Part shown: one piece after another, positions 46,645 through 55,281 of the stretch
Layout: each line of letters begins with the position of its first letter
Position numbering within the stretch: the first letter of the stretch is position 1
Source of the DNA: Natrinema sp. HArc-T2
GTDB taxonomy: Archaea; Halobacteriota; Halobacteria; Halobacteriales; Natrialbaceae
Assembly (NCBI RefSeq): GCF_041821085.1
Contig: NZ_JBGUAZ010000001.1
Coordinates: 310,001-374,000, forward strand
Length of the DNA stretch: 64,000 bases
Direction of reading: 5' to 3'
The notes under the pieces: model-generated
Told to the model about the DNA's origin: nothing
The model's input: only the letters and a program-made list of their open reading frames with translations
The model's database searches: none
Made by a program: the position numbers and the translations under genes

Positions 46645-46881
46645 TCACCAGTCTCTGGTCCAGCTTGGGGTAACAGCGACGTAGAGGCCGACGCCGACCA
46701 GCAAGAGCCCGTAAAACGTCCAGCGTGGCCAACCCGTCTCGAGGAACAACAGCGTCAGAAACAGGACCCACAGTGAAATGACGAGGACGTCACCGAGCAG
46801 TCGGAGGGTGGTGCTCGTGACGGCGCTGAACGTGTGTCGAGTACGGTCGCGTCGTGAACGACGGGAGGGATCGTTACTCAT
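46645..46881 (-). CDS. Small two-helix membrane protein, unknown
   Basis: 78 residues. A basic, Ser/Arg-rich start (about 25 residues) is followed by two hydrophobic helices (about 27-46 and 51-69) with conserved-looking TGWPRW between them. The ATG at 46881 is preferred over a longer frame that runs into the protease gene. No family assigned. Confidence 0.55.
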   Translation of the reverse strand: MSNDPSRRSRRDRTRHTFSAVTSTTLRLLGDVLVISLWVLFLTLLFLETGWPRWTFYGLLLVGVGLYVAVTPSWTRDW

Positions 46882-46904
46882 GTGATTGCGAGGGTGGCCA
46901 GTGA

Positions 46905-48077
46905 TCAGAAGTGATAGCCATGTTGTGCAGTCAGTCGATAGGCACCGACGCCCCAGACGTAGCTCTGGCCGGGCCACCACGTCCGGGCGTTGTTAAAGCC
47001 CGCGACGAGCACGTCGTCGTCATCGCCCTCGGGGTCGCGGTGATAGCTCACGGAGCCGCTGTCGCCGTCCGTGAGATCCATCTCGCCGCCCCAGCGAATC
47101 TGTCCACGGCGACAGAACTCGTCGGTAAAGCAGGTCACCGCGTCGATACCCTGGATCTTGCCGGTCGTGTGCCCGGTCAGTGCGCCGACCTTCTCGAGTT
47201 CTGCGCCCTGGGCGACGAGGGTAGCGAGCCCGAACTTGGTGAACTGGCCGCGAACGCGAGGTCGTGACGGTGCGTCGATGCGGCTCGCGGGTTCGATCTC
47301 GCTGGTGGGTTCGATCGCCGCGACGTCTTCGACGGGGTGGTAGTGGGCGACGGTCCCCACTTCGACTGTGTCACGGTCCTCGCGCGGCAGCAACAGTGTC
47401 CCATCGGTTGCGTCGTGATCGTCGATAAACGCATGTTCGGCCGTCACGAAGAAGCGTCGCTTCCCATCAGGGTGATACAGCGCTGGGCCGAGCGTCGCCA
47501 TGCTTGAGGGGGTTTCACAGGCGACGCCGCTTGGAACCCGTTCGTTCACGAGCGCATCGACGAGCTGAGGGGATCGGTGCTCCGGACTGTTCTGGATCTC
47601 GTCGACGTCGATAATCGTCTCTGCGTTGAGATCGATACCGTCTGTGAGTTCGTCGACCATTTCGGGGATGGTGTGACCGTCGCTCGAGAGCCCGACGGAG
47701 ACGCTGGCGGTTCCGCTGTCGAAATCGTCGGGAACGACCGCGCTGCCGAGATAGCCCGTAAAGCCGAGCCGGGCCAGGTGCTCGTTTACCTCGACGGCCT
47801 GCTGGACGGCGGCGTACCACTCGGCAGGGACCGTTTGCGTCCGTTCCCGGATCGACCACGGATCGGCAGGGTCGTCCCTGACGAGCGCGGTGACGACGGG
47901 GACCTCGTCGTCGTCAGCTGCGAGAAAGTCGTCGACACCGAGCCAGGCGGCCATTCCGGCGGCGTAGCCACCGCTGACGAGCGTTCGCAGGAACGCACGT
48001 CGGTCCATGCCCTGCTCAAGCCGTTCTCGAAGCGTCGCGAGTCGGTGGGCTGAGTGCTCGGTCTCTGTCTCCGCCAT
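46905..48077 (-). CDS. Tat-exported chymotrypsin-fold serine protease-like protein
   Basis: 390 residues. After 23 charged residues comes a twin-arginine motif and hydrophobic stretch (DRRAFLRTLVSGG, about 25-46). The catalytic triad of the chymotrypsin fold is readable in the right order: His215 in VTAEHAF, Asp251 in EDVAAIEP and Ser340 in DGDSGS. Two Cys (316 and 322) may form a disulfide. It would be an extracellular endopeptidase. Haloarchaeal secreted proteases are mostly subtilisin-like, which makes this type notable. About 190 residues between the signal and the His are of unknown fold. Translation may begin at Met24 instead. Confidence 0.78.
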   Translation of the reverse strand: MAETETEHSAHRLATLRERLEQGMDRRAFLRTLVSGGYAAGMAAWLGVDDFLAADDDEVPVVTALVRDDPADPWSIRERTQTVPAEWYAAVQQAVEVNEHLARLGFTGYLGSAVVPDDFDSGTASVSVGLSSDGHTIPEMVDELTDGIDLNAETIIDVDEIQNSPEHRSPQLVDALVNERVPSGVACETPSSMATLGPALYHPDGKRRFFVTAEHAFIDDHDATDGTLLLPREDRDTVEVGTVAHYHPVEDVAAIEPTSEIEPASRIDAPSRPRVRGQFTKFGLATLVAQGAELEKVGALTGHTTGKIQGIDAVTCFTDEFCRRGQIRWGGEMDLTDGDSGSVSYHRDPEGDDDDVLVAGFNNARTWWPGQSYVWGVGAYRLTAQHGYHF

Positions 48078-48308
48078 GTCGAACTCCGGCCATCGCCGGC
48101 TCCCGTTTCGCCACTGTCTCCCGCCACGAAACGGCGTCGGTAACCGTCGAAAGGAACGTCGAAATCGACAAAAGGGGTTCTGCCTGCAGGTGCCGCAGGT
48201 GCACAGGTTCGATCGGTAGCACCCCGTTTCGAGTTGCTAGACGTGCTTACTGCTATCTGCCGTCGCGCTACGCCTGCCATAACAATACCTCGCGTGATGG
48301 AATCGGCG

Positions 48309-48345
48309 CGTGCTCCCAGTGGCACGACGCCGGTTCGATTCCGGT
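48309..48345 (+). other. Tandem hairpins with tRNA T-arm-like sequence
   Basis: CGTGC (48309-48313) pairs with GCACG (48322-48326), and GCCGG with CCGGT around the loop TTCGATT (48329-48345). The second hairpin is a near-perfect tRNA T-arm. I cannot find a matching acceptor strand or D-arm upstream, so this is not an intact tRNA. It could be a fragment, a leader structure for the gene at 48355, or chance. Confidence 0.4.
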
Positions 48346-48354
48346 GGGGAGGCT

Positions 48355-48705
48355 ATGAGCTCCGAGGGAGCGGTTCCGTGGCGCCTCCTGCCGGGAGACA
48401 TCTCGTCCGGTGGTCTCGAGCGCCTGCTCTGGGTGGTCGTCGCGGTTGCCCTGATCGCAGACGTCGTGACGACGTTCGTCGGTCTCCAGCTCGGACTTTC
48501 CGAGTCGAACCCGGCAGCACGTGGGGCGATCGAGGGGCACGGAGTGGCCGGTATGCTCGCCCTGAAGGCGTTTGCAATCTCCGTCGGTCTCGTCTGTCGG
48601 CTCCTCCTCGAGCGCCCGTATCGCCCGATCGTTCCGGTCGGACTCGCGGTCCCGTGGCTGGTGGCTGCGACCCTGAACACCTACATGATCTCGGTCGTCC
48701 TCTAA
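48355..48705 (+). CDS. DUF5658-like membrane protein
   Basis: 116 residues with three hydrophobic segments. ERLLWVVVAVALIADVVTT, then GLQLGLSESNPAARG and LALKAFAISV, match the layout of DUF5658 (helix with Asp-x-x-x-Thr, then G-x-E-x-NP, then a Lys in the next helix). The ATG at 48355 is preceded by GGGGAGG (48346-48352), a strong ribosome binding site that decides the start. Confidence 0.72.
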   Translation: MSSEGAVPWRLLPGDISSGGLERLLWVVVAVALIADVVTTFVGLQLGLSESNPAARGAIEGHGVAGMLALKAFAISVGLVCRLLLERPYRPIVPVGLAVPWLVAATLNTYMISVVL

Positions 48706-48717
48706 TTCTGAACTCGA

Positions 48718-48909
48718 TCACGAGTTCCGCTCGAGGGTCCGTCGCCAGTCCCGAACCTCGGCGAGCACCGCTTCCCACTGCTCTCCCCGGCCAGGGATTT
48801 CGTCGCCAGCCAGGCGCTCGCGTTCGGTCTCGAGTCGCTCGCCGCGTTCTCCGCCCTCAGTCCAGAGACTCGCGTCGAGTCCGAACGGGTGTCGGTGGCG
48901 GTTCGACAT
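48718..48909 (-). CDS. Small hydrophilic protein, unknown
   Basis: 63 residues, charged and helical (RHRHPFGLDASLWTEGGERG, then a Glu/Arg-rich helix). No domain recognised. It is kept because its composition is haloarchaeal and it fills the gap between two well-supported genes; the ATG at 48909 is preferred over 48957. Confidence 0.45.
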   Translation of the reverse strand: MSNRHRHPFGLDASLWTEGGERGERLETERERLAGDEIPGRGEQWEAVLAEVRDWRRTLERNS

Positions 48910-49018
48910 CGTCACGACGAACTGTGTCGTACGCGGGACTGCCCATGTCGACGCCACGATCCGTCACGATCGATCGTTTCGCACAACCCCTATTCCGCTC
49001 GAGTCGCTAGTGACGACA

Positions 49019-49219
49019 ATGGCAACGCAACCGACTCACGACGACTCGCTGCCCCCACCTGAAGCACACAAGACGGTCCTCTTCTGTCCGGAGTGTGGTC
49101 ACCGGAGTCCGATCACTGGCGACTGGGATGTCACGACGACCAGCACCGAGCGGTTGCTGGTCTGTACTGGCTGTGGGGCTGTCGTCGACCGGCGATCAGA
49201 GTCACTCGAGACCGCGTAA
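49019..49219 (+). CDS. Small zinc-ribbon protein
   Basis: 66 residues. Two Cys pairs (CPECGH about residue 23 and CTGCGAVVDRR about 50) are separated by 24 residues, forming one zinc ribbon. Such small haloarchaeal ribbons are common, and roles in nucleic acid or protein binding are usually proposed without proof. The ATG at 49019 is preferred over the GTG at 49010. Confidence 0.7.
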   Translation: MATQPTHDDSLPPPEAHKTVLFCPECGHRSPITGDWDVTTTSTERLLVCTGCGAVVDRRSESLETA

Positions 49220-49320
49220 AGAGCGCCGGCACACCCAAGCCGTAAGCCGAATCATGTACAGCGTGGCCGCTCCTGGCCCGCATAGTGTTCGTCCCTGTCG
49301 ATCGACCAGTCTCGCGAGCA

Positions 49321-49347
49321 CCCACACCCCTCGTTCAGAGTGAAACG
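49321..49347 (-). repeat. Origin recognition box (ORB), distal copy
   Basis: On the minus strand the segment contains TTTCACTCTGAACGAGGGGT and a short G-rich end. It matches the boxes upstream of orc1 but lies beyond the orc1 stop codon, in the same orientation as the copy at 50910. Confidence 0.75.
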
Positions 49348-49395
49348 CGTTTCGAGCGAGCGGGGGGTCGCAGCTCACGTCGGCGCCTCGATAGT

Positions 49396-50682
49396 TTACG
49401 CAAAGGAATCGAGGTCGAGATCCCGGTTCGTCGCCGACGGGCTGGTTTCGTGAAGTTGGTCGTACGTCGGGAGTTCCTCGAGCGAGGAATCGCGGCGGAC
49501 GGCCTTGACGATGTGTTTCGGATCGGTGACGAGCCGATGTAAGAGATAACTGCCCTGTGATCGCCCGCCGCCGGTCTTTTCGGACTCGATGACGCCGAGA
49601 AACGCCTGTTCTTTGAGCTGGCGGTAGAGTCCGTTCTCGGTGATCGGATCGTTAGCAACGAGTTCGCAGATCCCGACGTAGCGTTCGTAGATCTCCCGCG
49701 TCTTGTACGTCTCTCGCCCGCCGGTAATGATGCGGCTCGCGAGCGCGTAGAGGGCGAGTTTCGCGTGGACGGTCGCCCCGCTGGTAAGTTCCTCGATGCG
49801 GTTGATCTCGGCGACCTCCTGTGCTTGCTGGATGTGGGATTCCGAGACGGTCTCGCTGCCGGTCCGCCGTGCGAGTTCGCCGGCCTCTTTGAGGATCTCG
49901 ATCGCCTTCCGGGCGTCTCCGTGTTTCTTGGCTGCGAGCGCTGCACAGAGTTCGATCGTCCCACCCTCGAGGACATCGGGCTGGAACGCGTCCTCGCGGT
50001 TGCGCATGATCTCGCGGAGTTGGGAGGCGTCGTAGGGATGGAAGAACAGTTCTCGATGGCCGAAGCTACTGTCGATCCGTTCGTCGAGGGTTTCCCGATA
50101 CTGGACTTTGTTACTGATTCCGATGACGCCGATGTAGGTGTCTGTCTTCTGTGCCTCCCGCGCACGCGAAAGCTGCATGAGAATGTTGCTGTTGTCCAGC
50201 TTGTCGATCTCGTCCAAAATAACGATGACCGCGTCGAAGCAATCCTCGAGAATGCCCCAGATGTGCTGGTAATACTCCATCGTCCCGACGCCCCGTAGTG
50301 GGATATTCTGTTGATAGCCGGTCTGCTCTTTCAAACTGAGCGCCAACTGTCGTGTCGCGCGGGTTTCAGTGTTCGCTTCCGAACAGTCGACGTAGAGAAC
50401 GGCACAGTCGATCTCGTTGCTTCGGGCGGCGTCCTGGGCTCGAGTCGCGACGTGTCGGGAGATGAGACTCTTACCGGTCCCGGTCTTTCCGTAGATCATC
50501 ACGTTGTTCGGTGGATCACCGCGCGTGATCGCGCCGACCTCAGCCGCGACGGATTGGATCTCGTCGTCACGTCCGACGATGCGATCTTCGTCCGGAACGT
50601 GACCGACGTGGAGGAGTTCTTTCCGATTAAAGATAGGATCGTGAGATCGGAAAAGTGGGTCCCCACTGGTCTGCTCAGCCAT
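49396..50682 (-). CDS. orc1: Orc1/Cdc6 replication initiator
   Basis: 428 residues. This AAA+ ATPase binds origin recognition boxes and recruits the MCM helicase. Walker A GKTGTGKS (65-72), Walker B VIVILDEID, sensor 1 GVIGISN, an arginine finger region LDERIDSSF and sensor 2 GDARKAIE are followed by a C-terminal winged-helix domain (about 310-420). A TATA-like box (50705-50713) is 27 nt before the ATG. Inverted ORB repeats and an AT-rich region lie immediately upstream, so this initiator probably serves its own adjacent origin. Confidence 0.95.
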   Translation of the reverse strand: MAEQTSGDPLFRSHDPIFNRKELLHVGHVPDEDRIVGRDDEIQSVAAEVGAITRGDPPNNVMIYGKTGTGKSLISRHVATRAQDAARSNEIDCAVLYVDCSEANTETRATRQLALSLKEQTGYQQNIPLRGVGTMEYYQHIWGILEDCFDAVIVILDEIDKLDNSNILMQLSRAREAQKTDTYIGVIGISNKVQYRETLDERIDSSFGHRELFFHPYDASQLREIMRNREDAFQPDVLEGGTIELCAALAAKKHGDARKAIEILKEAGELARRTGSETVSESHIQQAQEVAEINRIEELTSGATVHAKLALYALASRIITGGRETYKTREIYERYVGICELVANDPITENGLYRQLKEQAFLGVIESEKTGGGRSQGSYLLHRLVTDPKHIVKAVRRDSSLEELPTYDQLHETSPSATNRDLDLDSFA

Positions 50683-50704
50683 AGTTTCGTTCTGGAAGAC
50701 GGTA

Positions 50705-50713
50705 TGTATAAAT
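50705..50713 (-). promoter_or_regulatory. TATA box of orc1
   Basis: On the minus strand ATTTATAC is centred 27 nt upstream of the orc1 ATG at 50682. Confidence 0.5.
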
Positions 50714-50909
50714 CTATGGAAGGTAGTTCAGACTGATAAATGCAGGGTAGCGTTTCTGAAGCCGACGTTTATCGACTTCCTGAGTGATCAACTCCTCGAC
50801 CGAATGCAGACTGAACACTGGCACTCCCCGACACGGCACTCACGTACGTTCCCGCGGAACTCTCGGTCGACCATCCCGCTGGAGTCACTACAGATCGTCT
50901 CGTTCCGAC

Positions 50910-50936
50910 CCACCCACCCCTCGTTCAGACTGAAAC
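50910..50936 (-). repeat. Origin recognition box (ORB)
   Basis: On the minus strand: TTTCAGTCTGAACGAGGGGT followed by a GGGTGG end. It differs from the distal copy at one base within the core. Confidence 0.8.
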
Positions 50937-51308
50937 TGACGTATCCGTAGTAAGTTCGCCTCGACGATTAGAACTCGCAATGGGTCTGCCTACCGGAACT
51001 CGAGGCCGAGTGACGACGAATACGGTCGCTAACTGCCGAATGGGGACAGTAGCTATGCGTTGAGGTCGACCCCTGTGCCGTGACTGGCCCCTGTCTCACG
51101 AGAAGGGGCCACAATACAATGTGTTAACTTCTCATAGCTATAGTTTCGAGTATACCACTATCTATATACTAGTATTGAATGTTATGTTATAGGCAATAAT
51201 TTAGTAATCCCTAGCGGATCTCGAACCGATAACGAATATCTCCGATAAAGAGGATAATTCGCCCGAATACAGCCGAGCTGGTTACAGAGCCAATCCGCAT
51301 TCACTACC

Positions 51309-51338
51309 GTTTTCACTCTGAACAGGGGGTGGGGGTCC
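51309..51338 (+). repeat. Origin recognition box (ORB) with G-string
   Basis: TTTTCACTCTGAACAGGGGG followed by TGGGGGTCC. This copy has the longest G-rich extension. Confidence 0.8.
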
Positions 51339-51424
51339 TCTCAGCTTCCGTGTCCGACCGACCCGGCATCGATCGAATTGACGCCTAACTCAGCGTGACC
51401 GTCGACTGTCACAACAGGAATTGT

Positions 51425-51449
51425 CGTTCACTCTGAATGAGGGGTGTGA
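51425..51449 (+). repeat. Origin recognition box (ORB)
   Basis: GTTCACTCTGAATGAGGGGT, the same core in plus orientation, with one substitution in the AAC element. Confidence 0.78.
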
Positions 51450-51514
51450 CCAACCGACATGTCGGAGCTGGCGTGGTACATGCCGAACGCGACCGCTATC
51501 ACCGGCTCGATTCG

Positions 51515-51540
51515 CCTTTCACTCTGAGAGAGGGGGGTCC
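51515..51540 (+). repeat. Origin recognition box (ORB)
   Basis: TTTCACTCTGAGAGAGGGGG with GTCC following; plus orientation and the most degenerate centre of the set. Confidence 0.75.
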
Positions 51541-51754
51541 GTCACCGAGCACACTCGTCCTCACTGTCTGCTAACCGAATCACTCTTACAGCAGTAGCTA
51601 TCCGAATAGCCGCTAAAAGCCGACTTAGTCGTCCCAAATAGTTCGGTAACTGAAGTGATCGACCGCACGTGTCGGCGATGTCGTTCTCCTAATATTTAAT
51701 TCTCTTTCAATTCCTTATATTGTCTTTTATGCACTATGAGGTGCATTCGTCACG

Positions 51755-51762
51755 TTTATTTT
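51755..51762 (+). promoter_or_regulatory. TATA box of glutamate dehydrogenase
   Basis: TTTATTTT is centred 27-28 nt before the ATG at 51786 and decides between this start and the in-frame ATG at 51720. Confidence 0.55.
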
Positions 51763-51785
51763 GGTTACCTCGGAAGCTACTGTCA

Positions 51786-53042
51786 ATGTCAGACGAAGCC
51801 AACCCGTTCGAAAGTCTGCAAGCGCAGATCGACGAGGCTGCAGAGTACCTCGACATCGGTGATGACGTGATCGAGCGACTCAAACACCCCGAGCGCGTTC
51901 TCGAGACGAACCTGACGATCGAACTCGACAACGGCGATCTCGAGCGCTTCAAGGCGTTCCGTTCGCAGTTCAACGGCGACCGTGGTCCCTACAAGGGCGG
52001 CATCCGCTATCACCCGAACGTTTCCCGTGACGAGGTCAAGGCGCTGTCCGGCTGGATGACCTACAAGACGTCGATCGTCGACATCCCACTCGGCGGCGGC
52101 AAGGGTGGCATCATCATCGATCCTGCCGAGTACTCCGAGGCGGAACTCGAGCGACTCACTCGTGCGTTTGCGAAGGAACTGACGCCGATGATCGGCGAGG
52201 ACCGCGACGTCCCCGCGCCTGACGTGAACACGGGCCAGCGGGAGATGAACTGGATCAAAGACACCTACGAGACCATCGAGAACACGACCGAGCCCGGCGT
52301 CATCACGGGGAAGGCGCTCGATTCGGGCGGCAGCGAGGGTCGCGTCGAAGCAACCGGTCGCTCGACGGTCATCGCTGCACGCGAGGCCTTCGACTACCTC
52401 GACAAGGACCTCGAGGGTGCGACCGTCGCCGTGCAGGGCTACGGGAACGCGGGTTGGATCGCAGCCAAGCTGATCGACGAGATGGGCGCGACCGTCGTCG
52501 CCGCCAGTGACTCGAGCGGTGGCATCTACAACCCCGACGGCTTCGACCCCGTCGCGGCGAAAGACCACAAAAACGAGACCGGCAGCGTCGTCGGCTTCGC
52601 GGAGAGCGAAGAGGAGATCACCAACGAGGACGTGCTCACGCTCGACGTCGACCTGCTGATTCCCGCTGCACTCGAGAACGCGATCGACGCCGACCTCGCC
52701 GAAGACGTCAAAGCCGACGTCATCTCGGAGGCCGCAAACGGGCCGCTGACGCCAGCCGCCGACGAGGTCCTCGAGGACAAGGACGTCTTCGTCATCCCGG
52801 ACATCCTCGCGAACGCGGGCGGTGTCACCGTCTCGTACTTCGAGTGGGTCCAGAACCGCCAGCGCTTTGCCTGGTCCGAAGAGCGCGTCAACGAGGAACT
52901 CGAGGGAGTTATCGTCGACGCCTTCGACGCACTGGTCGAGACCTACGAGGAACACGACCTCGACAACCCACGGACCGCTACGTACGTCGTCGCGATCCAG
53001 CGCGTCGCCGACGCCTTCGAGGAAGCCGGCACCTGGCCCTGA
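51786..53042 (+). CDS. gdhA: Glutamate dehydrogenase
   Basis: 418 residues, the usual hexameric GDH length. It interconverts glutamate with 2-oxoglutarate and ammonia. Substrate-binding [11 protein letters not shown], the catalytic lysine region PLGGGKGGI, and the Rossmann motif [11 protein letters not shown] are visible; the adenine-ribose pocket acid follows in AASDSSGG. Coenzyme preference is not clear from this. The ATG at 51786 is chosen because a TATA box lies 27 nt upstream and the family N-terminus begins there. Confidence 0.94.
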   Translation: MSDEANPFESLQAQIDEAAEYLDIGDDVIERLKHPERVLETNLTIELDNGDLERFKAFRSQFNGDRGPYKGGIRYHPNVSRDEVKALSGWMTYKTSIVDIPLGGGKGGIIIDPAEYSEAELERLTRAFAKELTPMIGEDRDVPAPDVNTGQREMNWIKDTYETIENTTEPGVITGKALDSGGSEGRVEATGRSTVIAAREAFDYLDKDLEGATVAVQGYGNAGWIAAKLIDEMGATVVAASDSSGGIYNPDGFDPVAAKDHKNETGSVVGFAESEEEITNEDVLTLDVDLLIPAALENAIDADLAEDVKADVISEAANGPLTPAADEVLEDKDVFVIPDILANAGGVTVSYFEWVQNRQRFAWSEERVNEELEGVIVDAFDALVETYEEHDLDNPRTATYVVAIQRVADAFEEAGTWP

Positions 53043-53159
53043 ATCCAGACTCGCTGGTCGCTGCCTGACTCGAACAGTGTACCCACCGATCTTTTTCGGC
53101 GTCGTAGACAGTTTCCGTTCCAACAAACACTTAGTACCTGACGGGACAGTTGTAGAGAG

Positions 53160-53951
53160 ATGAACCGACGAACCGTTCTTGCAGGGCTCGGCGCTGTCGG
53201 CCTCGCGGGGCTGTCAGGCTGTCTGGGACTGGTTGGATTAGACGAACATAAGTCGTCACCCGCGGGCGTCGAGGCCGCTGTTCGCGAGGAGACGGGCTAC
53301 GAACAGACCGGCATTGAACCGCTTTCCGTCGAGCGGGAGGTCGGCCCAACCAACGAGATTGTCACCGTCACCAATTACATGACCACTCACGAGAAGGCAG
53401 TGGACATGGGGCAACTCGGCAGGCAACGCGGTGCCGTCTTCAACGTCCTGACGACCCCGCAGGTCTCGATTCTCGGTCGTGAACTCAATCCCATCGAGGA
53501 GATGTCGACACAGGAACTCGTCGACCTCGTCAGGCAGAACTACGATGGGATCGCGAATATCGAGCACAAAGACGACACCGATGTCACGATCCTCGACCAG
53601 TCGACGACCCAGTCGCGGTTTACCGCTGACGCGGAGTTCGACGGACACGACCTCCCCGTCAACGTTCACATCACCGAAGCCGTCGAGGCTGACACGGACC
53701 TGCTCGTGACCATCGGCGTCTATCCCGAGTACGTCCAGCGACTCGAGGAACCGAACGTCACATCCCTCACGGAGGCGGTGACGACCGCTGTCGACGAGGA
53801 CGCCTCGAGCGACGGCTCCAATTCCACCACGAGCAATAACGAGAGCAGCACCGATTCGACGAGCATCGACAAAATCGACAACGAGACGAGTCTTGACGGA
53901 ATCGACACCGAGACGCTCACAACGAAAAGCGTCGACGACCTCCTCGGCTAA
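53160..53951 (+). CDS. Tat lipoprotein, DUF6517-like
   Basis: 263 residues. The twin-arginine signal (MNRRTVLAGLGAVG) and lipobox LSGC place it lipid-anchored outside. The mature domain (AAVREETGYEQTGIEPLSVER, then ISILGRELNPIE-like VSILGRELNPIE and QNYDGIANI) resembles a haloarchaeal lipoprotein family I associate with DUF6517, not certain. The C-terminal 50 residues are Ser/Thr/Asn/Asp-rich, like an O-glycosylated spacer. Function unknown. Confidence 0.72.
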   Translation: MNRRTVLAGLGAVGLAGLSGCLGLVGLDEHKSSPAGVEAAVREETGYEQTGIEPLSVEREVGPTNEIVTVTNYMTTHEKAVDMGQLGRQRGAVFNVLTTPQVSILGRELNPIEEMSTQELVDLVRQNYDGIANIEHKDDTDVTILDQSTTQSRFTADAEFDGHDLPVNVHITEAVEADTDLLVTIGVYPEYVQRLEEPNVTSLTEAVTTAVDEDASSDGSNSTTSNNESSTDSTSIDKIDNETSLDGIDTETLTTKSVDDLLG

Positions 53952-53969
53952 TTCCGCTGTTCTCCTTTT

Positions 53970-55106
53970 CTATCGCCAGCCGTCGTCTTCATCGTCTTCG
54001 TCGTCCCAGCCACTCGAGTCACCCCAGCCGGTGTCATCGGCTCGGTCGCTCGAGTCGGTGTCGTCTCGGTCCCGGGACTCGTCGTGTCCCCAGAGATCGT
54101 CGCTGTCGTTCTGTCCGCGATCGTCCCCGTCAGAGCCATCGCGTTCCGTGTTCCAGTTCTCACCTGACCTGTCGGTTCGGTCGGGGCCGCCGCCCCGAAC
54201 CGTCGCTCGCTGGTCGGGAATCAGATCGAGGTCTGCGTCCGTGTCGCCAAGCACCAACAGCGCGTAGTATCGGAGGTAGATAACGATCGGAACCTGGAGC
54301 AACAGCGCAGACAGGATCATGACCGGGAGGCCGAGGACGAGCACGACCAATCCAATAAACGGGATGATGAGGAGGATAATAAAGGGGATCAGCAAGAGCA
54401 CGAACAGAATGCCAATCGCAACCGAAAACACCAACTGGAGTACCCAGACGAGCAGCAGGTAGACGACGTACTCGGTCCAATGTGCGGTCAGTGTCGGCCA
54501 GAACCGTTTCCAGGCAGCGACGACGCCGAGTTCGTGCTCAAGCATCGTCGGCGCGACGAAGACTGTGGTGAGTCGATCGACGATGGCGAAGGCAAGTCCG
54601 ATCGGAATCGCGAGCAGAGCCAACCCGGCGATCAGTCCCAGCGAGACCGATCCCGATGTCCAGAAGACGATTGCGACCACAGGGAGTCCGAACAGCACGA
54701 GACCGAGGAGCCCCAGTGCGACGCGGAAGCCGAAAAGTCGGACACCGTGGCCGACGTTGCGTGACGTATATTTACGAACGTGGACCTCACTCGAGCGCAG
54801 TGACTCGAGCAGCGTGAACTCGAACAGCGAACTCAGAAAGAGAAAGCCCAGTCCGATAGCGAGGACGACGACTGCGAGTACGATAATCACCGGCAATAAT
54901 TCGCCGACGTCGACACCAGTTCTGGGATCAGGTCCTGTTTCTGGCGCCGGGCCGCTGAATCCACTGCCGCCGAAGTACGTCGGCGTGCTGACTCCGCCGA
55001 CGAAAAAGACGATGAGCGCTAACTTGAGCCACATCCAAGGACGGATCGGTGTCAGAAACGCACGAGTCACGTCGATCGCGTCACTCAGATCATCGATCGC
55101 AAACAT
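53970..55106 (-). CDS. Multi-pass membrane protein with acidic tail
   Basis: 378 residues. About six to seven hydrophobic segments (residues 25-290) include long Ile/Leu/Val-rich helices; the last 75 residues are an Asp/Arg/Gly-rich hydrophilic tail ending in DDEDDGW. The AWKRFWPTL segment before a helix pair is reminiscent of haloarchaeal glycerophosphoryl-diester membrane-domain-like proteins, but I do not assign a family. It is divergent from the kinase-like gene. Confidence 0.7.
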   Translation of the reverse strand: MFAIDDLSDAIDVTRAFLTPIRPWMWLKLALIVFFVGGVSTPTYFGGSGFSGPAPETGPDPRTGVDVGELLPVIIVLAVVVLAIGLGFLFLSSLFEFTLLESLRSSEVHVRKYTSRNVGHGVRLFGFRVALGLLGLVLFGLPVVAIVFWTSGSVSLGLIAGLALLAIPIGLAFAIVDRLTTVFVAPTMLEHELGVVAAWKRFWPTLTAHWTEYVVYLLLVWVLQLVFSVAIGILFVLLLIPFIILLIIPFIGLVVLVLGLPVMILSALLLQVPIVIYLRYYALLVLGDTDADLDLIPDQRATVRGGGPDRTDRSGENWNTERDGSDGDDRGQNDSDDLWGHDESRDRDDTDSSDRADDTGWGDSSGWDDEDDEDDGWR

Positions 55107-55281
55107 CGGTGGTGGCTATGGTTCCTCGAGTGATAATACTGTTGCGTAGATAACAACTGCTGACCCGAATCGTGTTTCTCCTGCGAGCGCACGCGCGCGC
55201 GACACTCATCATCGAGCGACTCGAGCAACACGGTGACGCGACCTCGCAAAAGTTAACGCCGGCGGCCCCTGTCGTGGATGT

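Larger units (their letters stand above)
50714..51754. other. oriC: Predicted replication origin next to orc1
   Basis: This gene-free kilobase lies between orc1 and glutamate dehydrogenase. It holds an AT-rich core (about 51120-51215, full of TATA and ATAT steps), the likely unwinding element. One ORB in minus orientation lies to its left (50910) and three in plus orientation to its right (51309, 51425, 51515), so boxes on both sides are inverted with respect to each other, several with the G-rich end typical of haloarchaeal boxes. The structure and the neighbouring orc1 match described orc1/cdc6-linked haloarchaeal origins. Activity itself is inferred. Confidence 0.85.

Noticed and set aside
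48201-48345. Complete tRNA gene
   Set aside because: A T-arm-like hairpin is present, but I find no pairing acceptor strand, D-arm or 7-nt anticodon loop at the right distance.
50800-50825. Extra origin box around the CTGAAC near 50810
   Set aside because: Only six bases match the box core, and the G-rich end is missing.
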